NCBI RefSeq assembly: GCF_000770305.1
Contig: NZ_JNVB01000034.1
Coordinates: 1 to 45,017, forward strand
Reading direction: 5' to 3'
DNA length: 45,017 bases
From: Erwinia oleae
GTDB taxonomy: Bacteria > Pseudomonadota > Gammaproteobacteria > Enterobacterales > Enterobacteriaceae
The position numbers and the translations under genes are program-made. Shown one piece after another: positions 34,091 to 44,344 of this stretch (its first letter is position 1; each line of letters begins with the position of its first letter). The notes beneath the pieces are model-generated. The model was not told where the DNA came from and did no database searches. It was given only the letters and a program-made list of their open reading frames with translations.

Positions 34091-34265
34091 TGGAAGTTAT
34101 AATTACACCCAGGTACTAATGAGTTTTCCTGGTATATTTATACATTTTTTATATTTCCTTTTTGCACGAATGACGAAACCTGTAGCTATAACTAAACTGA
34201 GTTATCTTACTCATTTATTACGGCAATCAACCGGTTTTACATAATATAGCTTAAACCGGTCATGA
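34091..34265. other. Right island border, intergenic
   Basis: This 175-bp AT-rich stretch lies between the effector stop and the convergent thiI stop. It contains an 8-bp inverted repeat (see the terminator entry) and nothing else recognisable. I saw no direct repeat shared with the left border beyond the 8-mer TTCCTGGT. Confidence 0.6.
34230..34260. terminator. Hairpin between effector and thiI
   Basis: ACCGGTTT (34230-34237) and AAACCGGT (34253-34260) form an 8-bp stem with a 15-nt loop. It lies directly after the thiI stop on the minus strand and about 140 bp after the effector stop on the plus strand. There is no strong U-run, so its use as a terminator is uncertain. Confidence 0.35.
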
Positions 34266-35714
34266 TCAGGGACGATACACCTTCACGTTCGTAAACCCTT
34301 GCTCGTGCAAATACAACGCCTGCAACCGACTCATCACGCCGCGCTCGCAGTAAAGCAGCCAGGTCTTGTTCTGATCGAGGTCGCCGAATTGCGTAGCGAG
34401 TTTATAGAACGGCAGCTCTTTCACCTCAACATCCTCTAACGCCAGCGGGCGATCGTCCTGCTCGTCGGGGGATCGAATATCAAGCACCACATCATTAGCG
34501 GTGAAGGACGCAACGGTTTCCACTTCAGCCACCTCCTGCTGCGTCTCTTCCGCGATGGTTCGAATGTCCACGTTGGTGGCGTCCTGCACCACGCGGTCCA
34601 GAATCGCAAAATCAAAATTCTGCTCTTCCTCTTCTATTTTGGCTTTTACCGCCTTCACCGTTGGACTTTTCGAAATCACGCCACAGTATTCCGGCATGGT
34701 GCGCGCAAAATCCTCTGTCCCTATTTCCCGCGCCAGGTTAATGATGTGCTCTTTATCGTGCGAGATCAGCGGACGCAAAATCAGCGTGTCAGAAGCATTG
34801 TCGATCAGGCGGAGGTTGGTCAGCGTCTGGCTGGAGACCTGGCCCAGCGCTTCACCGGTTACCAGCGCCTGCACGCCATAACGCTCTGCAATTTGCGATG
34901 CCGCGCGCACCATCATCCGTTTCAGCACCACGCCCATCTGCCCGTCTTCCACTTTTTCCAGGATCTCGCCCACCACCGGCTCAAAATTGATCGCCACGAA
35001 GCGCACTTTATGGGAGCGACCAAAACGGTGCCACAGATAATGCGCAACCTGCCGCACGCCGATTTCGTGCGCTGCGCCGCCCAGATTGAAAAAGCAATAG
35101 TGCACGCGGCAGCCGCGACGCATCAGCATATAGCTCGACACGCCGGAATCGAAACCGCCCGAGATCAGTGACAACACGTCTTCCTGTGTGCCGATGGGGA
35201 AGCCGCCAATGCCTTCGAAACGTCCGGTAACCAGCACCAGCCGATCGTCTTCGATTTCCAGATTAACCGTCACCTCCGGCCGGTTGAGCCTGACCTGCGC
35301 ACTGGCAACGTGTTGATTCAACCCGCCGCCAACGTAGCGCTCAACGTCCTGCGAGCTGAAGTCTTGCTTACCGCGGCGCTTAACGCGCACGGCGAAAGTT
35401 TTCCCTTCAATTCGCTCGCGATTGAGCGCCAGCGCCTGCTCAAAAATATCATGCATGGTCGTATAAGCGCTGTCTTCTACCGCCAGCACGTGGTGGATGC
35501 CGGGAATACGCGTCAGTTCGTCAACGATGACACTGCGTTTGCTTTCGTCTTTTGAGCGCACCTCAATATGATCCCAGTGGCGCACAACGGCCAGCGTCTC
35601 ATCCAGATGCTTCAGCACATTTCTGATGTTGGTGGTCAAAATTTTGATAAAACGAAGGCGAACAGACTGACTTTTGATGGTAATTTCAGGAAACAGCTTA
35701 ATAATAAACTTCAT
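34266..35714 (-). CDS. thiI: tRNA 4-thiouridine synthase / thiamine thiazole sulfurtransferase
   Basis: This 482-residue protein activates U8 of tRNA by adenylation and transfers sulfur, and serves thiamine thiazole synthesis. The order is an N-terminal ferredoxin-like/THUMP part, the PP-loop ([16 protein letters not shown] at ~180-195) and a C-terminal rhodanese domain. The persulfide-carrying cysteine C456 lies in LLYCERG, and the partner cysteine in [10 protein letters not shown] (about residue 344). Length equals that of E. coli. It diverges from xseB. Its 3' end faces the island, and yajL would be its native convergent neighbour. Confidence 0.98.
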   Translation of the reverse strand: MKFIIKLFPEITIKSQSVRLRFIKILTTNIRNVLKHLDETLAVVRHWDHIEVRSKDESKRSVIVDELTRIPGIHHVLAVEDSAYTTMHDIFEQALALNRERIEGKTFAVRVKRRGKQDFSSQDVERYVGGGLNQHVASAQVRLNRPEVTVNLEIEDDRLVLVTGRFEGIGGFPIGTQEDVLSLISGGFDSGVSSYMLMRRGCRVHYCFFNLGGAAHEIGVRQVAHYLWHRFGRSHKVRFVAINFEPVVGEILEKVEDGQMGVVLKRMMVRAASQIAERYGVQALVTGEALGQVSSQTLTNLRLIDNASDTLILRPLISHDKEHIINLAREIGTEDFARTMPEYCGVISKSPTVKAVKAKIEEEEQNFDFAILDRVVQDATNVDIRTIAEETQQEVAEVETVASFTANDVVLDIRSPDEQDDRPLALEDVEVKELPFYKLATQFGDLDQNKTWLLYCERGVMSRLQALYLHEQGFTNVKVYRP

Positions 35715-35945
35715 GGCGGCACGGGTTCGTTAAGTAAGATAAGTGCTGAAATATCTGTCGCTGACAGATAAAATTGATGTTTTGCAAAGCGACGTTCGCC
35801 CTTTACATTCCGGGACGGGAGTCTACCACACTCTTCCGCTGACTGCTTATTCAATGGCGGCGCGGATCATTATTTTGCTAATCGGATTGAGTCGGCTAAC
35901 ATGAATGACTTCATGCCGATTAAAATAACCAGACGTAACGCTATT

Positions 35946-36188
35946 ATGCCGAAAAAAGCCGAACAGCCTGCCAGCTTTGAAACCTCTCTTGAGCAGCTTG
36001 AGCACATTGTCTCTCGCCTTGAAAGCGGTGACCTTCCTCTTGAAGAGGCGCTTGGCGAATTTGAACGCGGCGTCCAGCTCGCGCGTGCCGGCCAGCAAAA
36101 ACTCCAGCAGGCGGAGCAGCGCGTGCAGATCCTGCTGAGCGATGATAAAGATGCAGAACTGTCGCCCTTTACGCCGGAAAATGAGTAA
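35946..36188 (+). CDS. xseB: Exodeoxyribonuclease VII small subunit
   Basis: This 80-residue protein ([20 protein letters not shown]...) is the small subunit of ExoVII, a single-strand DNA exonuclease that works with XseA. The block [20 protein letters not shown] is diagnostic. The start at 35946 fits the family length exactly; an in-frame ATG at 35901 would add 15 unconserved residues. The stop overlaps the ispA start (TAATG), which indicates translational coupling. Confidence 0.97.
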   Translation: MPKKAEQPASFETSLEQLEHIVSRLESGDLPLEEALGEFERGVQLARAGQQKLQQAEQRVQILLSDDKDAELSPFTPENE

Positions 36189-37087
36189 TGGATTTTGCTG
36201 CCATTCTGAACGCGCATCACGCTCGCGTAAACCAGGCGCTTACCCGGTTTATCGCCCCGCTCCCTTTTCAGCATTCTCCGCTGTTAGAGGCCATGGCGTA
36301 CGGTGCACTATTGGGCGGTAAGCGCCTGCGCCCGTTTCTGGTCTATGCGACAGGTGAAATGCTTGATGCCGATGGCACCGCGCTTGATGCGCCCGCCGCC
36401 GCCGTTGAATGCGTTCACGCCTATTCGCTGATCCACGACGATCTTCCCGCCATGGACGACGACAGCCTGCGCCGCGGCCAACCCACCTGCCACGTGAAAT
36501 TTGGCGAGGACACCGCCATTCTGGCGGGAGATGCGCTGCAAACGCTGGCTTTTTCGATTCTTGCCGAGGCGGATATGCCGAATGTATCCACGGAAAGCCG
36601 TCTTGCGATGATCGCCGAGCTGGCCCAGGCCAGCGGCGCGCGTGGTATGTGCGGCGGACAGGCACTTGATTTGGCAGCTGAGGGCAGACAGATTGACCTT
36701 ACGGCTCTTGAACAGATCCACCGCCATAAAACTGGCGCGCTGATCCGCTCCGCCGTGCGTCTCGGCGCGCTGGCCGCGGGTGAACGCGGCCGCGCTGCGT
36801 TACCGGCGCTGGATCGCTATGCCAACGCCATCGGCCTGGCATTTCAGGTGCAGGATGACATTCTGGATGTTGTTGGCGATACCGCGATTATCGGCAAGCG
36901 TCAGGGCGCCGACCAGGATCTGGGAAAAAGCACCTATCCGGCACTGCTGGGGCTGGACGGCGCACGGGCCAAAGCACGCGATCTTTACCATGAATCGCTG
37001 AGCGCTTTAGAACAGCTTTCTGCGCAATCCTGTGACACGGCCCCGCTTCAGGCGCTGGCGAGTTACATCATTGAACGCGATAAATAA
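36188..37087 (+). CDS. ispA: Farnesyl diphosphate synthase
   Basis: This 299-residue protein condenses DMAPP/GPP with IPP to make farnesyl diphosphate for quinone and undecaprenol pathways. The first Asp-rich motif is DDLPAMDDD (about residues 84-92) and the second is DDILD (~224-228). GGKRLRPFL and CGGQALDL are further family blocks. It lies in the xseB-ispA-dxs operon, together with dxs of the same isoprenoid pathway. Confidence 0.98.
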   Translation: MDFAAILNAHHARVNQALTRFIAPLPFQHSPLLEAMAYGALLGGKRLRPFLVYATGEMLDADGTALDAPAAAVECVHAYSLIHDDLPAMDDDSLRRGQPTCHVKFGEDTAILAGDALQTLAFSILAEADMPNVSTESRLAMIAELAQASGARGMCGGQALDLAAEGRQIDLTALEQIHRHKTGALIRSAVRLGALAAGERGRAALPALDRYANAIGLAFQVQDDILDVVGDTAIIGKRQGADQDLGKSTYPALLGLDGARAKARDLYHESLSALEQLSAQSCDTAPLQALASYIIERDK

Positions 37088-37106
37088 CTTCCACAATGAG
37101 TCTCTG

Positions 37107-38972
37107 ATGAGTTTTGATACTGCGAAATACCCAACGCTGGCAAAGGCCAGCGAAGCAACGGAATTACGTTTGCTTCCGAAAGAGAGCCTGCCAAAACTCT
37201 GCGATGAGCTGCGCCAGTACCTGCTCGACAGCGTCAGCCGCTCCAGCGGGCATTTTGCTTCAGGGCTGGGCGTGGTCGAACTGACCGTTGCGCTGCACTA
37301 CGTCTATAACACGCCGTTTGATCATCTGGTATGGGATGTCGGCCACCAGGCCTATCCGCATAAAATTCTGACCGGACGCCGCGATCGCATCGGCACCATC
37401 CGGCAAAAAAACGGTTTACACCCCTTTCCATGGCGCGACGAGAGCGAATATGACGTGCTCAACGTCGGTCACTCTTCCACCTCTATCAGCGCAGGGCTTG
37501 GCATGGCCGTGGCCGCAGGTAAGGAAGACCAGGGTCGCCGCACCGTTTGCGTCATCGGCGACGGCGCCATCACCGCCGGTATGGCCTTCGAAGCCATGAA
37601 CCACGCAGGCGACATCAAAGCCGATCTGCTGGTGGTGCTCAACGACAACGAAATGTCGATTTCCGAAAACGTCGGCGCGCTGAACAACCGTCTGGCGCAG
37701 ATCCTCTCGGGCAAAACCTATTCACGCTTTCGTGAAGGCGGCAAAAAAGTGCTGACCAGCCTGCCGCCGATTAAGGAGCTGGTAAAGCGCACCGAAGAGC
37801 ATCTTAAAGGAATGGTGGCGCCCGGCACGCTATTTGAAGAACTGGGCTTCAACTATATCGGCCCGGTGGACGGACACGATGTGCTTGCGCTGGTCAGTAC
37901 GCTGAAAAACATGCGCGACCTGAAAGGCCCGCAGTTTCTGCACATCATGACGAAAAAGGGCAAGGGTTACGCCCCGGCGGAAAAGGATCCTATCACCTGG
38001 CACGCCGTGCCAAAATTCGATCCGGTCAGCGGCCTGCTGCCAAAATCCGCAGGCGGCCTGCCAACCTATTCGAAAATTTTTGGTGAGTGGCTGTGCGAAA
38101 CCGCCGCCGATGACGCCAGACTGATGGCGGTAACGCCTGCCATGCGTGAAGGGTCCGGCATGGTGAGCTTTTCGCGCGACTATCCGGGACAGTATTTTGA
38201 TGTGGCCATCGCCGAACAGCACGCTGTCACCTTCGCTGCCGGCCTGGCGATTGGCGGTTATCGCCCCGTGGTGGCGATCTACTCCACCTTCCTGCAACGC
38301 GCTTACGATCAGCTTATCCATGACGTGGCCATCCAGAAGCTGCCAGTGCTGTTTGCCATCGATCGCGGCGGCATTGTCGGGGCCGATGGACAGACGCATC
38401 AGGGCGCGTTTGATATCGCATTTCTGCGCTGTATCCCGAATATGGTGATCATGACGCCCAGTAACGAAAACGAATGTCGCCAGATGCTCTACACCGGGTA
38501 TCACTATATGCAGGGGCCAAGCGCGGTGCGCTACCCGCGCGGTACCGGTACCGGCGCCGATCTGCAACCGCTGGCATCGCTGCCGTTAGGCAAGGGCGTG
38601 ATGAAACGTGAAGGCGAAAAACTGGCGATCCTGAATTTCGGTACGCTGCTGCCGGAAGCAGAAGCCGTTGCCGAATCGCTCAACGCCACGCTGGTGGACA
38701 TGCGGTTTGTTAAACCGTTGGATGACGCGCTGATTGCTGAGCTGGCCGCCAGCCATGAGGCTCTGATAACGTTAGAAGAAGGCACCATCAAAGGCGGCGC
38801 GGGCAGCGGCGTGATTGAAGCGCTGATGGCGCGGCGCATGCTGGTGCCGGTGCTGACGATTGGCCTGCCGGATGAGTTTATTCCGCAGGGCACCCAGGAG
38901 GAGATCCGTCAGGACTATCAACTGGATGCTGAAGGCATTGAGCAGCAAATCAGCCGCTGGCTGGCACAATAA
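37107..38972 (+). CDS. dxs: 1-deoxy-D-xylulose-5-phosphate synthase
   Basis: This 621-residue thiamine-diphosphate enzyme makes DXP from pyruvate and glyceraldehyde-3-phosphate, the first step of the MEP isoprenoid pathway. The ThDP motif runs from [20 protein letters not shown] to [10 protein letters not shown]. The catalytic glutamate lies in [12 protein letters not shown]. The start at 37107 ([16 protein letters not shown]) matches E. coli Dxs in position and length; the longer frame from 37032 overlaps ispA. It sits 19 bp after ispA. Confidence 0.98.
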   Translation: MSFDTAKYPTLAKASEATELRLLPKESLPKLCDELRQYLLDSVSRSSGHFASGLGVVELTVALHYVYNTPFDHLVWDVGHQAYPHKILTGRRDRIGTIRQKNGLHPFPWRDESEYDVLNVGHSSTSISAGLGMAVAAGKEDQGRRTVCVIGDGAITAGMAFEAMNHAGDIKADLLVVLNDNEMSISENVGALNNRLAQILSGKTYSRFREGGKKVLTSLPPIKELVKRTEEHLKGMVAPGTLFEELGFNYIGPVDGHDVLALVSTLKNMRDLKGPQFLHIMTKKGKGYAPAEKDPITWHAVPKFDPVSGLLPKSAGGLPTYSKIFGEWLCETAADDARLMAVTPAMREGSGMVSFSRDYPGQYFDVAIAEQHAVTFAAGLAIGGYRPVVAIYSTFLQRAYDQLIHDVAIQKLPVLFAIDRGGIVGADGQTHQGAFDIAFLRCIPNMVIMTPSNENECRQMLYTGYHYMQGPSAVRYPRGTGTGADLQPLASLPLGKGVMKREGEKLAILNFGTLLPEAEAVAESLNATLVDMRFVKPLDDALIAELAASHEALITLEEGTIKGGAGSGVIEALMARRMLVPVLTIGLPDEFIPQGTQEEIRQDYQLDAEGIEQQISRWLAQ

Positions 38973-38981
38973 TGCTCACAG

Positions 38982-39004
38982 GGCTTCCTCTTCGGGAAGC
39001 CTTT
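38982..39004 (+). terminator. Hairpin after dxs
   Basis: GGCTTCC / GGAAGCC form a 7-bp stem with a 6-nt loop (TCTTCG) followed by TTT, 9 bp after the dxs stop. It looks like a weak intrinsic terminator or attenuator ahead of yajO. Confidence 0.6.
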
Positions 39005-39067
39005 CACCTGCTATCCTTACTTATCAAAATCGACCTGAAGGCCGCACACCGATAAGCAGGAGCCAGC

Positions 39068-40042
39068 ATGAAAACCATTCCATTAGGCAACACCGACCTG
39101 ACCGTTTCCCGCCTTTGCCTGGGCTGCATGACCTTTGGCGAACCGGATCGCGGACGCCACGCATGGACGCTGCCGGAAGAGAGCAGCCGCCCGCTGATCA
39201 GGCAGGCGCTGGAGTCAGGCATTAACTTCTTTGATACCGCAAACAGCTATTCCGATGGCAGCAGCGAAGAGATTGTCGGTCGTGCGCTGAAGGATTTTGC
39301 GCGTCGTGATGAGATCGTTGTGGCCACCAAGGTTTACTTTCCCATGAGCAACCTCTCCGGCGGTCTGTCGCGTAAAAACATTCTGCAATCTGTTGATGAC
39401 AGCCTGAGCCGGCTGGGCATGGATTACGTCGATCTGTTACAAATCCACCGCTGGGACTACGACACGCCGCTGGAAGAGACGCTGGAAGCGCTGCATGACG
39501 TGGTGAAATCCGGCAAGGCGCGCCATATCGGCGCATCATCAATGTATGCGTGGCAGTTCGCCAAAGCACTCTACACGGCCGATGCTAATGGCTGGACGCG
39601 TTTCGCCAGCATGCAGGATCAGTACAACCTGATCCAGCGTGAGGAGGAACGCGAAATGCATCCGCTTTGCCAGGCAGAGAACATCGCGGTGATCCCCTGG
39701 AGCCCGCTGGCGCGCGGACGCCTGACGCGACCGTGGGGAGAGACGACCGCCCGTTCGGTTTCCGATGAGTTTGGCAGCACGCTCTACGCCACTACGGAGG
39801 AGAATGACGGCGCGATTGCCGGACGCGTGGCGCGCAGCGCAGAAGATAAAGGCATCAGCCGGGCGCAGGTCGCGCTGGCGTGGATGTTGGCGAAACCGGC
39901 GGTGACCGCACCCATCATCGGCGCATCGCGCGCAGAGCAACTGGCGGATCTGGTAAAGGCAGTGGAGGTGACGCTGACCCGCCAGGAAATTATTGAACTG
40001 GAGAGCGTCTATCAGCCTCACAGCGTGGTTGGATTTGAATAA
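39068..40042 (+). CDS. yajO: Aldo-keto reductase YajO
   Basis: This 324-residue NADPH-dependent aldo/keto reductase has a TIM-barrel fold. The catalytic tetrad can be read as D in NFFDTANSYSDG, Y in the same block, K in IVVATKVYF and H in LLQIHRWDYDTP. YajO of E. coli has the same length and place, downstream of dxs. A role near 1-deoxyxylulose or thiamine metabolism has been suggested for YajO. A 94-bp gap with a hairpin separates it from dxs. Confidence 0.95.
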   Translation: MKTIPLGNTDLTVSRLCLGCMTFGEPDRGRHAWTLPEESSRPLIRQALESGINFFDTANSYSDGSSEEIVGRALKDFARRDEIVVATKVYFPMSNLSGGLSRKNILQSVDDSLSRLGMDYVDLLQIHRWDYDTPLEETLEALHDVVKSGKARHIGASSMYAWQFAKALYTADANGWTRFASMQDQYNLIQREEEREMHPLCQAENIAVIPWSPLARGRLTRPWGETTARSVSDEFGSTLYATTEENDGAIAGRVARSAEDKGISRAQVALAWMLAKPAVTAPIIGASRAEQLADLVKAVEVTLTRQEIIELESVYQPHSVVGFE

Positions 40043-40044
40043 AA

Positions 40045-40068
40045 GAAAGGCGACGGTGGTCGCCTTTT
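40045..40068. terminator. Bidirectional terminator yajO / pgpA
   Basis: The 9-bp stem AAAGGCGAC / GTCGCCTTT has a GGTG loop and ends in TTTT on the plus strand; the minus strand also gives a U-run. It lies between the convergent genes yajO and pgpA, a typical shared intrinsic terminator. Confidence 0.85.
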
Positions 40069-40070
40069 CA

Positions 40071-40574
40071 TTACAGCAGGTGGTGACCGACGTAATAAAG
40101 GATGCCTGCTGAGATAATACCCGCCACGATATCATCGATCATGATCCCCATACCGCCGTGGACATTACGATCAAACCAGCGGATTGGCCACGGCTTCCAC
40201 ATATCCAGAATGCGAAAAATCACAAATCCCGCCAGCACCCACTGCCAACTGTTGACCGGGATCGCCATCAACGTGATCCACATGCCGATAAACTCATCCC
40301 AGACAATGCTGCCGTGATCGTGGACACCCATATCTTTTGCCGTGCGATGGCAGAGATATACGCCGATACAGATACCGAACATAACCACCAGCGAGTAGAT
40401 GTCCGCCGGCAGAAAGGTCATCAGATACCAGAAAGGCAGAGAGGCCAGCGAGCCGACGGTTCCGGGTACGTAAGGGCTAAGCCCGCTACCGAAACCGGTG
40501 GCCAGCAGATGCCACGGATTGCTCATTTTCAGGCGGCTCTTTGCCACAAATTTATCACTGATCAAAGTGGTCAA
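40071..40574 (-). CDS. pgpA: Phosphatidylglycerophosphatase A
   Basis: This 167-residue inner-membrane enzyme dephosphorylates phosphatidylglycerol phosphate. Several hydrophobic helices are visible (for example [20 protein letters not shown]). The family motifs [18 protein letters not shown] and [20 protein letters not shown] are fully kept. It overlaps the 3' end of thiL by 20 bp as the last gene of the minus-strand core operon. Confidence 0.97.
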   Translation of the reverse strand: MTTLISDKFVAKSRLKMSNPWHLLATGFGSGLSPYVPGTVGSLASLPFWYLMTFLPADIYSLVVMFGICIGVYLCHRTAKDMGVHDHGSIVWDEFIGMWITLMAIPVNSWQWVLAGFVIFRILDMWKPWPIRWFDRNVHGGMGIMIDDIVAGIISAGILYYVGHHLL

Positions 40575-41529
40575 ATCCTTTCAGGTCGATATCCACTGGT
40601 TTGCCATCCTGTAGCAGCGTCAGCCCTTCTGACTGCGGTGCCATCTGACCAATACAGGTAAAAGGCACGCCAAAATGGCTGAGCGCCACGTCCAGCGCGC
40701 CGCGATTGATTTCCGGTACGGTAAAGCACAGCTCGTAATCTTCTCCGCCAGCCAGCGCCCAGCGAAGCGCCTGCTCAGATTCAAAATGCTGCTTCATGGC
40801 CGGCGAGAGCGGCAGCGCATCGATATTGATCCGTGCGCCGCAGCCGCTGGCGCGAAGAATGTGCTGAACGTCAGAAATCAGGCCGTCTGAAATGTCAATT
40901 GCCGCGCTGGCCAGCGAGCGTAACGCCTGCCCCTGCAAGATACGCGGCATCGGTCGCAGGTGACGCTTGATCAAGGCCTCATGCGCGGCAGGATCGCTGA
41001 TTTTCACGCGGTGCTGCAACAGCGCCAGGCCTGCCGCGCTGTCACCCAGCGTCCCGGTCACATAGATCCAGTCGCCCGGTCGCGCACCGGCACGCTTCAG
41101 CGCTTTGCCTGCCGGTACCATGCCGTGAATACCCAGCGTCAGGCTCAGCGGGCCGCGCGTGGTGTCACCACCTATCAGCTGCATATCGTAATAGTCCAGC
41201 AGCTCGAACAAGCTGTCGCTGAAGTCCTTCAGCCAGGCCTCATTGACTGATGGCAGCGTCATTGCCAGCGTCAGCCACGCCGGATCGGCGCCCATTGCCG
41301 CCAGATCGCTGAGATTTACCGCCAGCGCCTTGTAGCCCAGATCCGCAGGATGAATGTCACGCAGAAAATGTACGCCTTCAACCAGCGTGTCCGTACTGAT
41401 CGCCAGCATCTGCTTTTCAGGCACCGTCAGTAACGCACAGTCGTCGCCAATGCCTTTTTCCACATCACGACGGGAACTGGTCACGCGGTCAAAATAGCGT
41501 GTGATTAGTTCGAATTCTCCACATGCCAT
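40555..41529 (-). CDS. thiL: Thiamine-monophosphate kinase
   Basis: This 324-residue PurM-like enzyme phosphorylates thiamine monophosphate to the active diphosphate. The start [16 protein letters not shown] and the nucleotide/Mg site GIGDDCALL are conserved, as are [15 protein letters not shown] and AIDISDGL. It follows nusB with a 52-bp gap holding a hairpin. Confidence 0.98.
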   Translation of the reverse strand: MACGEFELITRYFDRVTSSRRDVEKGIGDDCALLTVPEKQMLAISTDTLVEGVHFLRDIHPADLGYKALAVNLSDLAAMGADPAWLTLAMTLPSVNEAWLKDFSDSLFELLDYYDMQLIGGDTTRGPLSLTLGIHGMVPAGKALKRAGARPGDWIYVTGTLGDSAAGLALLQHRVKISDPAAHEALIKRHLRPMPRILQGQALRSLASAAIDISDGLISDVQHILRASGCGARINIDALPLSPAMKQHFESEQALRWALAGGEDYELCFTVPEINRGALDVALSHFGVPFTCIGQMAPQSEGLTLLQDGKPVDIDLKGFDHFDQ

Positions 41530-41555
41530 AGGCTAATCCAGAGTTGAAAATGACA

Positions 41556-41575
41556 GAGGCCGCGAAAACGGCCTC
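41556..41575 (-). terminator. Intercistronic hairpin nusB-thiL
   Basis: GAGGCCG / CGGCCTC form a 7-bp GC-rich stem with a 6-nt loop (CGAAAA). On the minus strand only a short U-rich run (TGTCATTTTC) follows, so it probably attenuates or stabilises the message and does not fully stop it. Confidence 0.5.
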
Positions 41576-41581
41576 GGAGGA

Positions 41582-42001
41582 TTACTTCTTGTTGGGGCGG
41601 ATTTGCGGAGCGGCTTTATCCAGCACGCCGTTGACAAACTTGTGGCTGTCTTCGGCGCCGAAGGTTTTTGCCAGCTCAATGCCTTCGTTGATAGCTACTT
41701 TATACGGCACGTCGGCACGCTTGCTCAGTTCATAAAGTGAAATGCGCAAAACGGCCTTTTCGACCTGGCCCAGCTCTTCTAACTGACGGGACAGCCAGGG
41801 CTTCATCAGGCCATCAAGATAGTCGCTGTTAGTCGCAACGCCATTAAGCAGCTCACGAAAATAGCCGATATCAACGTCTTTGACGTCTTGCTCCGCCAGA
41901 AACTGGTATTCGACATCAGCGATGTCGTTCTGAGATAACTGCCAGGAGTAAAGCGCCTGGACAGCACATTCACGGGCGCGGCGGCGAGCAGCAGGTTTCA
42001 C
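41582..42001 (-). CDS. nusB: Transcription antitermination factor NusB
   Basis: This 139-residue all-helical protein binds boxA RNA with NusE for rRNA antitermination. The N-terminus [20 protein letters not shown] and the C-terminal block [20 protein letters not shown] are diagnostic. It lies 17 bp behind ribH as in E. coli. Confidence 0.98.
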   Translation of the reverse strand: MKPAARRRARECAVQALYSWQLSQNDIADVEYQFLAEQDVKDVDIGYFRELLNGVATNSDYLDGLMKPWLSRQLEELGQVEKAVLRISLYELSKRADVPYKVAINEGIELAKTFGAEDSHKFVNGVLDKAAPQIRPNKK

Positions 42002-42018
42002 AAAATTCCCCTTACAAA

Positions 42019-42489
42019 TCAGGCGTGGATAGCTTTCAATACGTTAATCATTTCAAGTGCGGTCAGCGCGGCTTCCGCCCCTTTGTTACCCGCTTTCGTT
42101 CCGGCGCGTTCGATGGCCTGCTCGATGTTTTCCGTGGTCAATACACCAAAGGCGACCGGAATGTCGCTGTGCATCGCCACGCTGGCCAGGCCAGAACTGG
42201 CTTCGCCCGCAACGTATTCGAAATGGGCAGTGCCGCCACGGATAACCGTGCCGAGCGCAACGACAGCGTCATATTTGTTCGCTTTAGCCAGCGCGCGTGC
42301 CGTCATTGGCATTTCATAGGCGCCGGGCACCCAGACCACGGTGATATTTTCATCTTTCACCTGGCCAATGCGTTTCAGCGCGTCAAGGGCACCGCTAAGC
42401 AGGCTGTCATTGATAAAATTGTTAAAACGCGCAATGACAATGGCAACGCGCGCATCAGGTGTGGCAACAGCAGCTTCAATAACGTTCAT
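42019..42489 (-). CDS. ribH: 6,7-dimethyl-8-ribityllumazine synthase
   Basis: This 156-residue enzyme makes lumazine in riboflavin synthesis and assembles as a 60-mer in E. coli. Family motifs are [51 protein letters not shown] and [20 protein letters not shown]. It lies between ribD and nusB. The gene is also called ribE in E. coli nomenclature. Confidence 0.98.
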   Translation of the reverse strand: MNVIEAAVATPDARVAIVIARFNNFINDSLLSGALDALKRIGQVKDENITVVWVPGAYEMPMTARALAKANKYDAVVALGTVIRGGTAHFEYVAGEASSGLASVAMHSDIPVAFGVLTTENIEQAIERAGTKAGNKGAEAALTALEMINVLKAIHA

Positions 42490-42578
42490 AATCTTCCTTC
42501 AAGGGTTCAGTTGTGGCCCCGCAGGGGGGCGGATTCTATCACATTCCCGGCCGGTCTGCTTCCGCTTTTCGTTTGCGT

Positions 42579-43679
42579 TTAAGCGGTAAGCGTCAGCCGT
42601 ATATCCGCCCCAACCTGGCGGACATCACGAAAAGTAAATGCGGGTGCCTCAGCAAGCTGTGTTAAACCCGGCAGATGGCACAGGCCGCGCGCGGCGTCGC
42701 CCAATAATGTCGGAGCCAGATAAACGATCAGCTCGTCCACCACGCCGGCGGAAATCAGTGCGCCGCCCAGTTGCGCCCCGGCTTCCACCCAGACGCTGTT
42801 GATCTGACGACGCCCCAGCAACATCATCATTGCCACCAGATCGAGCCTGCCGTTGTGCAGCGGTACGGTAAACTGTTCGACGCCTTCCGGCCAGGGCTGC
42901 ACGTCTGGCTGTAGGCGTGCCAGCCAGGTTTGCCCCGGCTGACTGATAATCTTATGCTGCGGCGTCACGCGGTTCTGGCTGTCGATAATAACGCGTACCG
43001 GCTGACGAAGATCGCCCTCGGAGAAGACGCTCTGGCTGTCGGCACTCAGCTCGTTCCAGCGTACGGTCAGCGACGGATCGTCGGCCAGCACGGTGGCGCT
43101 GCTGCTGAGAATAGCCGAGCTTTGCGCACGCAGCCGCTGCACGTCGCGACGGGCTTCCGCAGAGGTGATCCACTGGCTTTCGCCACTGCTCATGGCGGTG
43201 CGTCCATCAAGCGACGCGCCCATTTTAAGCTGTACGAAAGGAAACCCGGTGCGCATCCGTTTGAGAAAACCGCGATTCAGCGCCTCGGCTTCCTGCATCA
43301 TCAGGCCATGGCTGACCTCGATACCCGCCTGCTGTAAACGGTAAAGGCCGCGACCAGCCACCTGCGGATTGGGATCCTGCATCGCCACCACGACCCGCCC
43401 GACGCCGGCGGCAATCAGCGCATCACAGCACGGCGGCGTGCGCCCATGATGGCTGCACGGTTCAAGCGTCACATAGGCCGTGGCGCCGCGGGCGCGGTCG
43501 CCCGCCATGCGCAGCGCGTGAACTTCAGCATGAGGTTCGCCTGCACGAAAATGATAGCCTTCGCCGACAATATTGCCGTTATGAACGATCACGCAGCCGA
43601 CGTTGGGATTTGGCGAGGTCGTAAAGCGTCCACGGCGCGCCAGCTCAAGGGCGCGCGCCATATAATGTTCATCGCGCAT
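42579..43679 (-). CDS. ribD: Riboflavin biosynthesis deaminase/reductase
   Basis: This 366-residue bifunctional enzyme acts in steps two and three of riboflavin synthesis. The N-terminal deaminase holds the zinc motif HAEVHAL and PCSHHGRTPPCCDALI. The C-terminal reductase domain starts around residue 150 (FVQLKMGASLDGRTAMSSGE). It begins 3 bp after nrdR. Confidence 0.98.
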   Translation of the reverse strand: MRDEHYMARALELARRGRFTTSPNPNVGCVIVHNGNIVGEGYHFRAGEPHAEVHALRMAGDRARGATAYVTLEPCSHHGRTPPCCDALIAAGVGRVVVAMQDPNPQVAGRGLYRLQQAGIEVSHGLMMQEAEALNRGFLKRMRTGFPFVQLKMGASLDGRTAMSSGESQWITSAEARRDVQRLRAQSSAILSSSATVLADDPSLTVRWNELSADSQSVFSEGDLRQPVRVIIDSQNRVTPQHKIISQPGQTWLARLQPDVQPWPEGVEQFTVPLHNGRLDLVAMMMLLGRRQINSVWVEAGAQLGGALISAGVVDELIVYLAPTLLGDAARGLCHLPGLTQLAEAPAFTFRDVRQVGADIRLTLTA

Positions 43680-43682
43680 ATG

Positions 43683-44132
43683 TCAGTCCTGTAAGCGGGC
43701 GATCTCTTCGCCAAATTCACGAATATCCTCAAAGCTGCGATAAACCGAAGCGAAGCGGATGTAGGCGACTTTATCGAGCTTTTTCAGCTCATCCATTACC
43801 AGGTTACCGATCATTTTACTGGGCACTTCGCGTTCGCCGGTTGAACGCAGTTGGCTTTTAATGTGGCTGATGGCGTTTTCCACGTCTTCTGAATTGACGG
43901 GGCGCTTTTCCAGGGCTCTCAACATTCCGCTACAAAGCTTGTCTTCATTGAAGGGTTCGCGAATATCATTGCTTTTCACCACCCGCGGCATAACCAGCTC
44001 GGCAACTTCAAACGTGGTGAAACGCTCATGACACACCAGGCACTGGCGACGACGACGTACCGAGGTTCCTTCGCCCACCAGGCGGGAATCGATCACTTTA
44101 GTATCCACGGCTGAACAGAACGGGCAATGCAT
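43683..44132 (-). CDS. nrdR: Transcriptional repressor NrdR
   Basis: This 149-residue Zn-ribbon/ATP-cone repressor controls ribonucleotide reductase genes. The zinc ribbon cysteines are visible in [18 protein letters not shown] and [13 protein letters not shown], and the ATP-cone starts [20 protein letters not shown]. The start at 44132 (MHCPFC) gives the exact E. coli length; an in-frame ATG at 44207 would add 25 unlikely residues. It is the first gene of the minus-strand nrdR-ribD-ribH-nusB-thiL-pgpA operon. Confidence 0.98.
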   Translation of the reverse strand: MHCPFCSAVDTKVIDSRLVGEGTSVRRRRQCLVCHERFTTFEVAELVMPRVVKSNDIREPFNEDKLCSGMLRALEKRPVNSEDVENAISHIKSQLRSTGEREVPSKMIGNLVMDELKKLDKVAYIRFASVYRSFEDIREFGEEIARLQD

Positions 44133-44283
44133 GATGATCCCTGAGTATTCATGAAAGTGACGGATAGTGTAACGCGAAGTGGCTGGCAACAAAATAATAT
44201 GCGGCATATTTGCGGCCCGACTCGCGTAATGCTTACCTGTAGACTTTCAGAGCGCGTCTGAAGGCGCAAATATTATTTATCCG

Positions 44284-44290
44284 CTATAGT
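44284..44290 (+). promoter_or_regulatory. Possible -10 box (RpoS-like) of the kbp-like gene
   Basis: CTATAGT resembles the CTATACT -10 element preferred by RpoS. It lies about 55 bp before the kbp start. No clear -35 box is visible, which RpoS promoters tolerate. E. coli ygaU/kbp is known as stress- and RpoS-responsive. Confidence 0.3.
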
Positions 44291-44344
44291 TCCTGTTGCT
44301 TTTAGCTTAATTTCTTCCCTAATCGGGGATTAACAGGAGGATAT

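Noticed and set aside
1681-34160. Shared 8-mer TTCCTGGT near both island borders as att repeats
   Set aside because: It is too short for a 33-kb comparison and is not at matching positions relative to the core genes; no integrase is present.
36249-36727. Long minus-strand ORFs opposite ispA and dxs
   Set aside because: They are antisense shadows of highly conserved core genes in GC-rich sequence.
42490-42578. FMN riboswitch upstream of ribH/ribD
   Set aside because: No RFN-like conserved sequence is visible in the short gap; in enterics this element sits at ribB.
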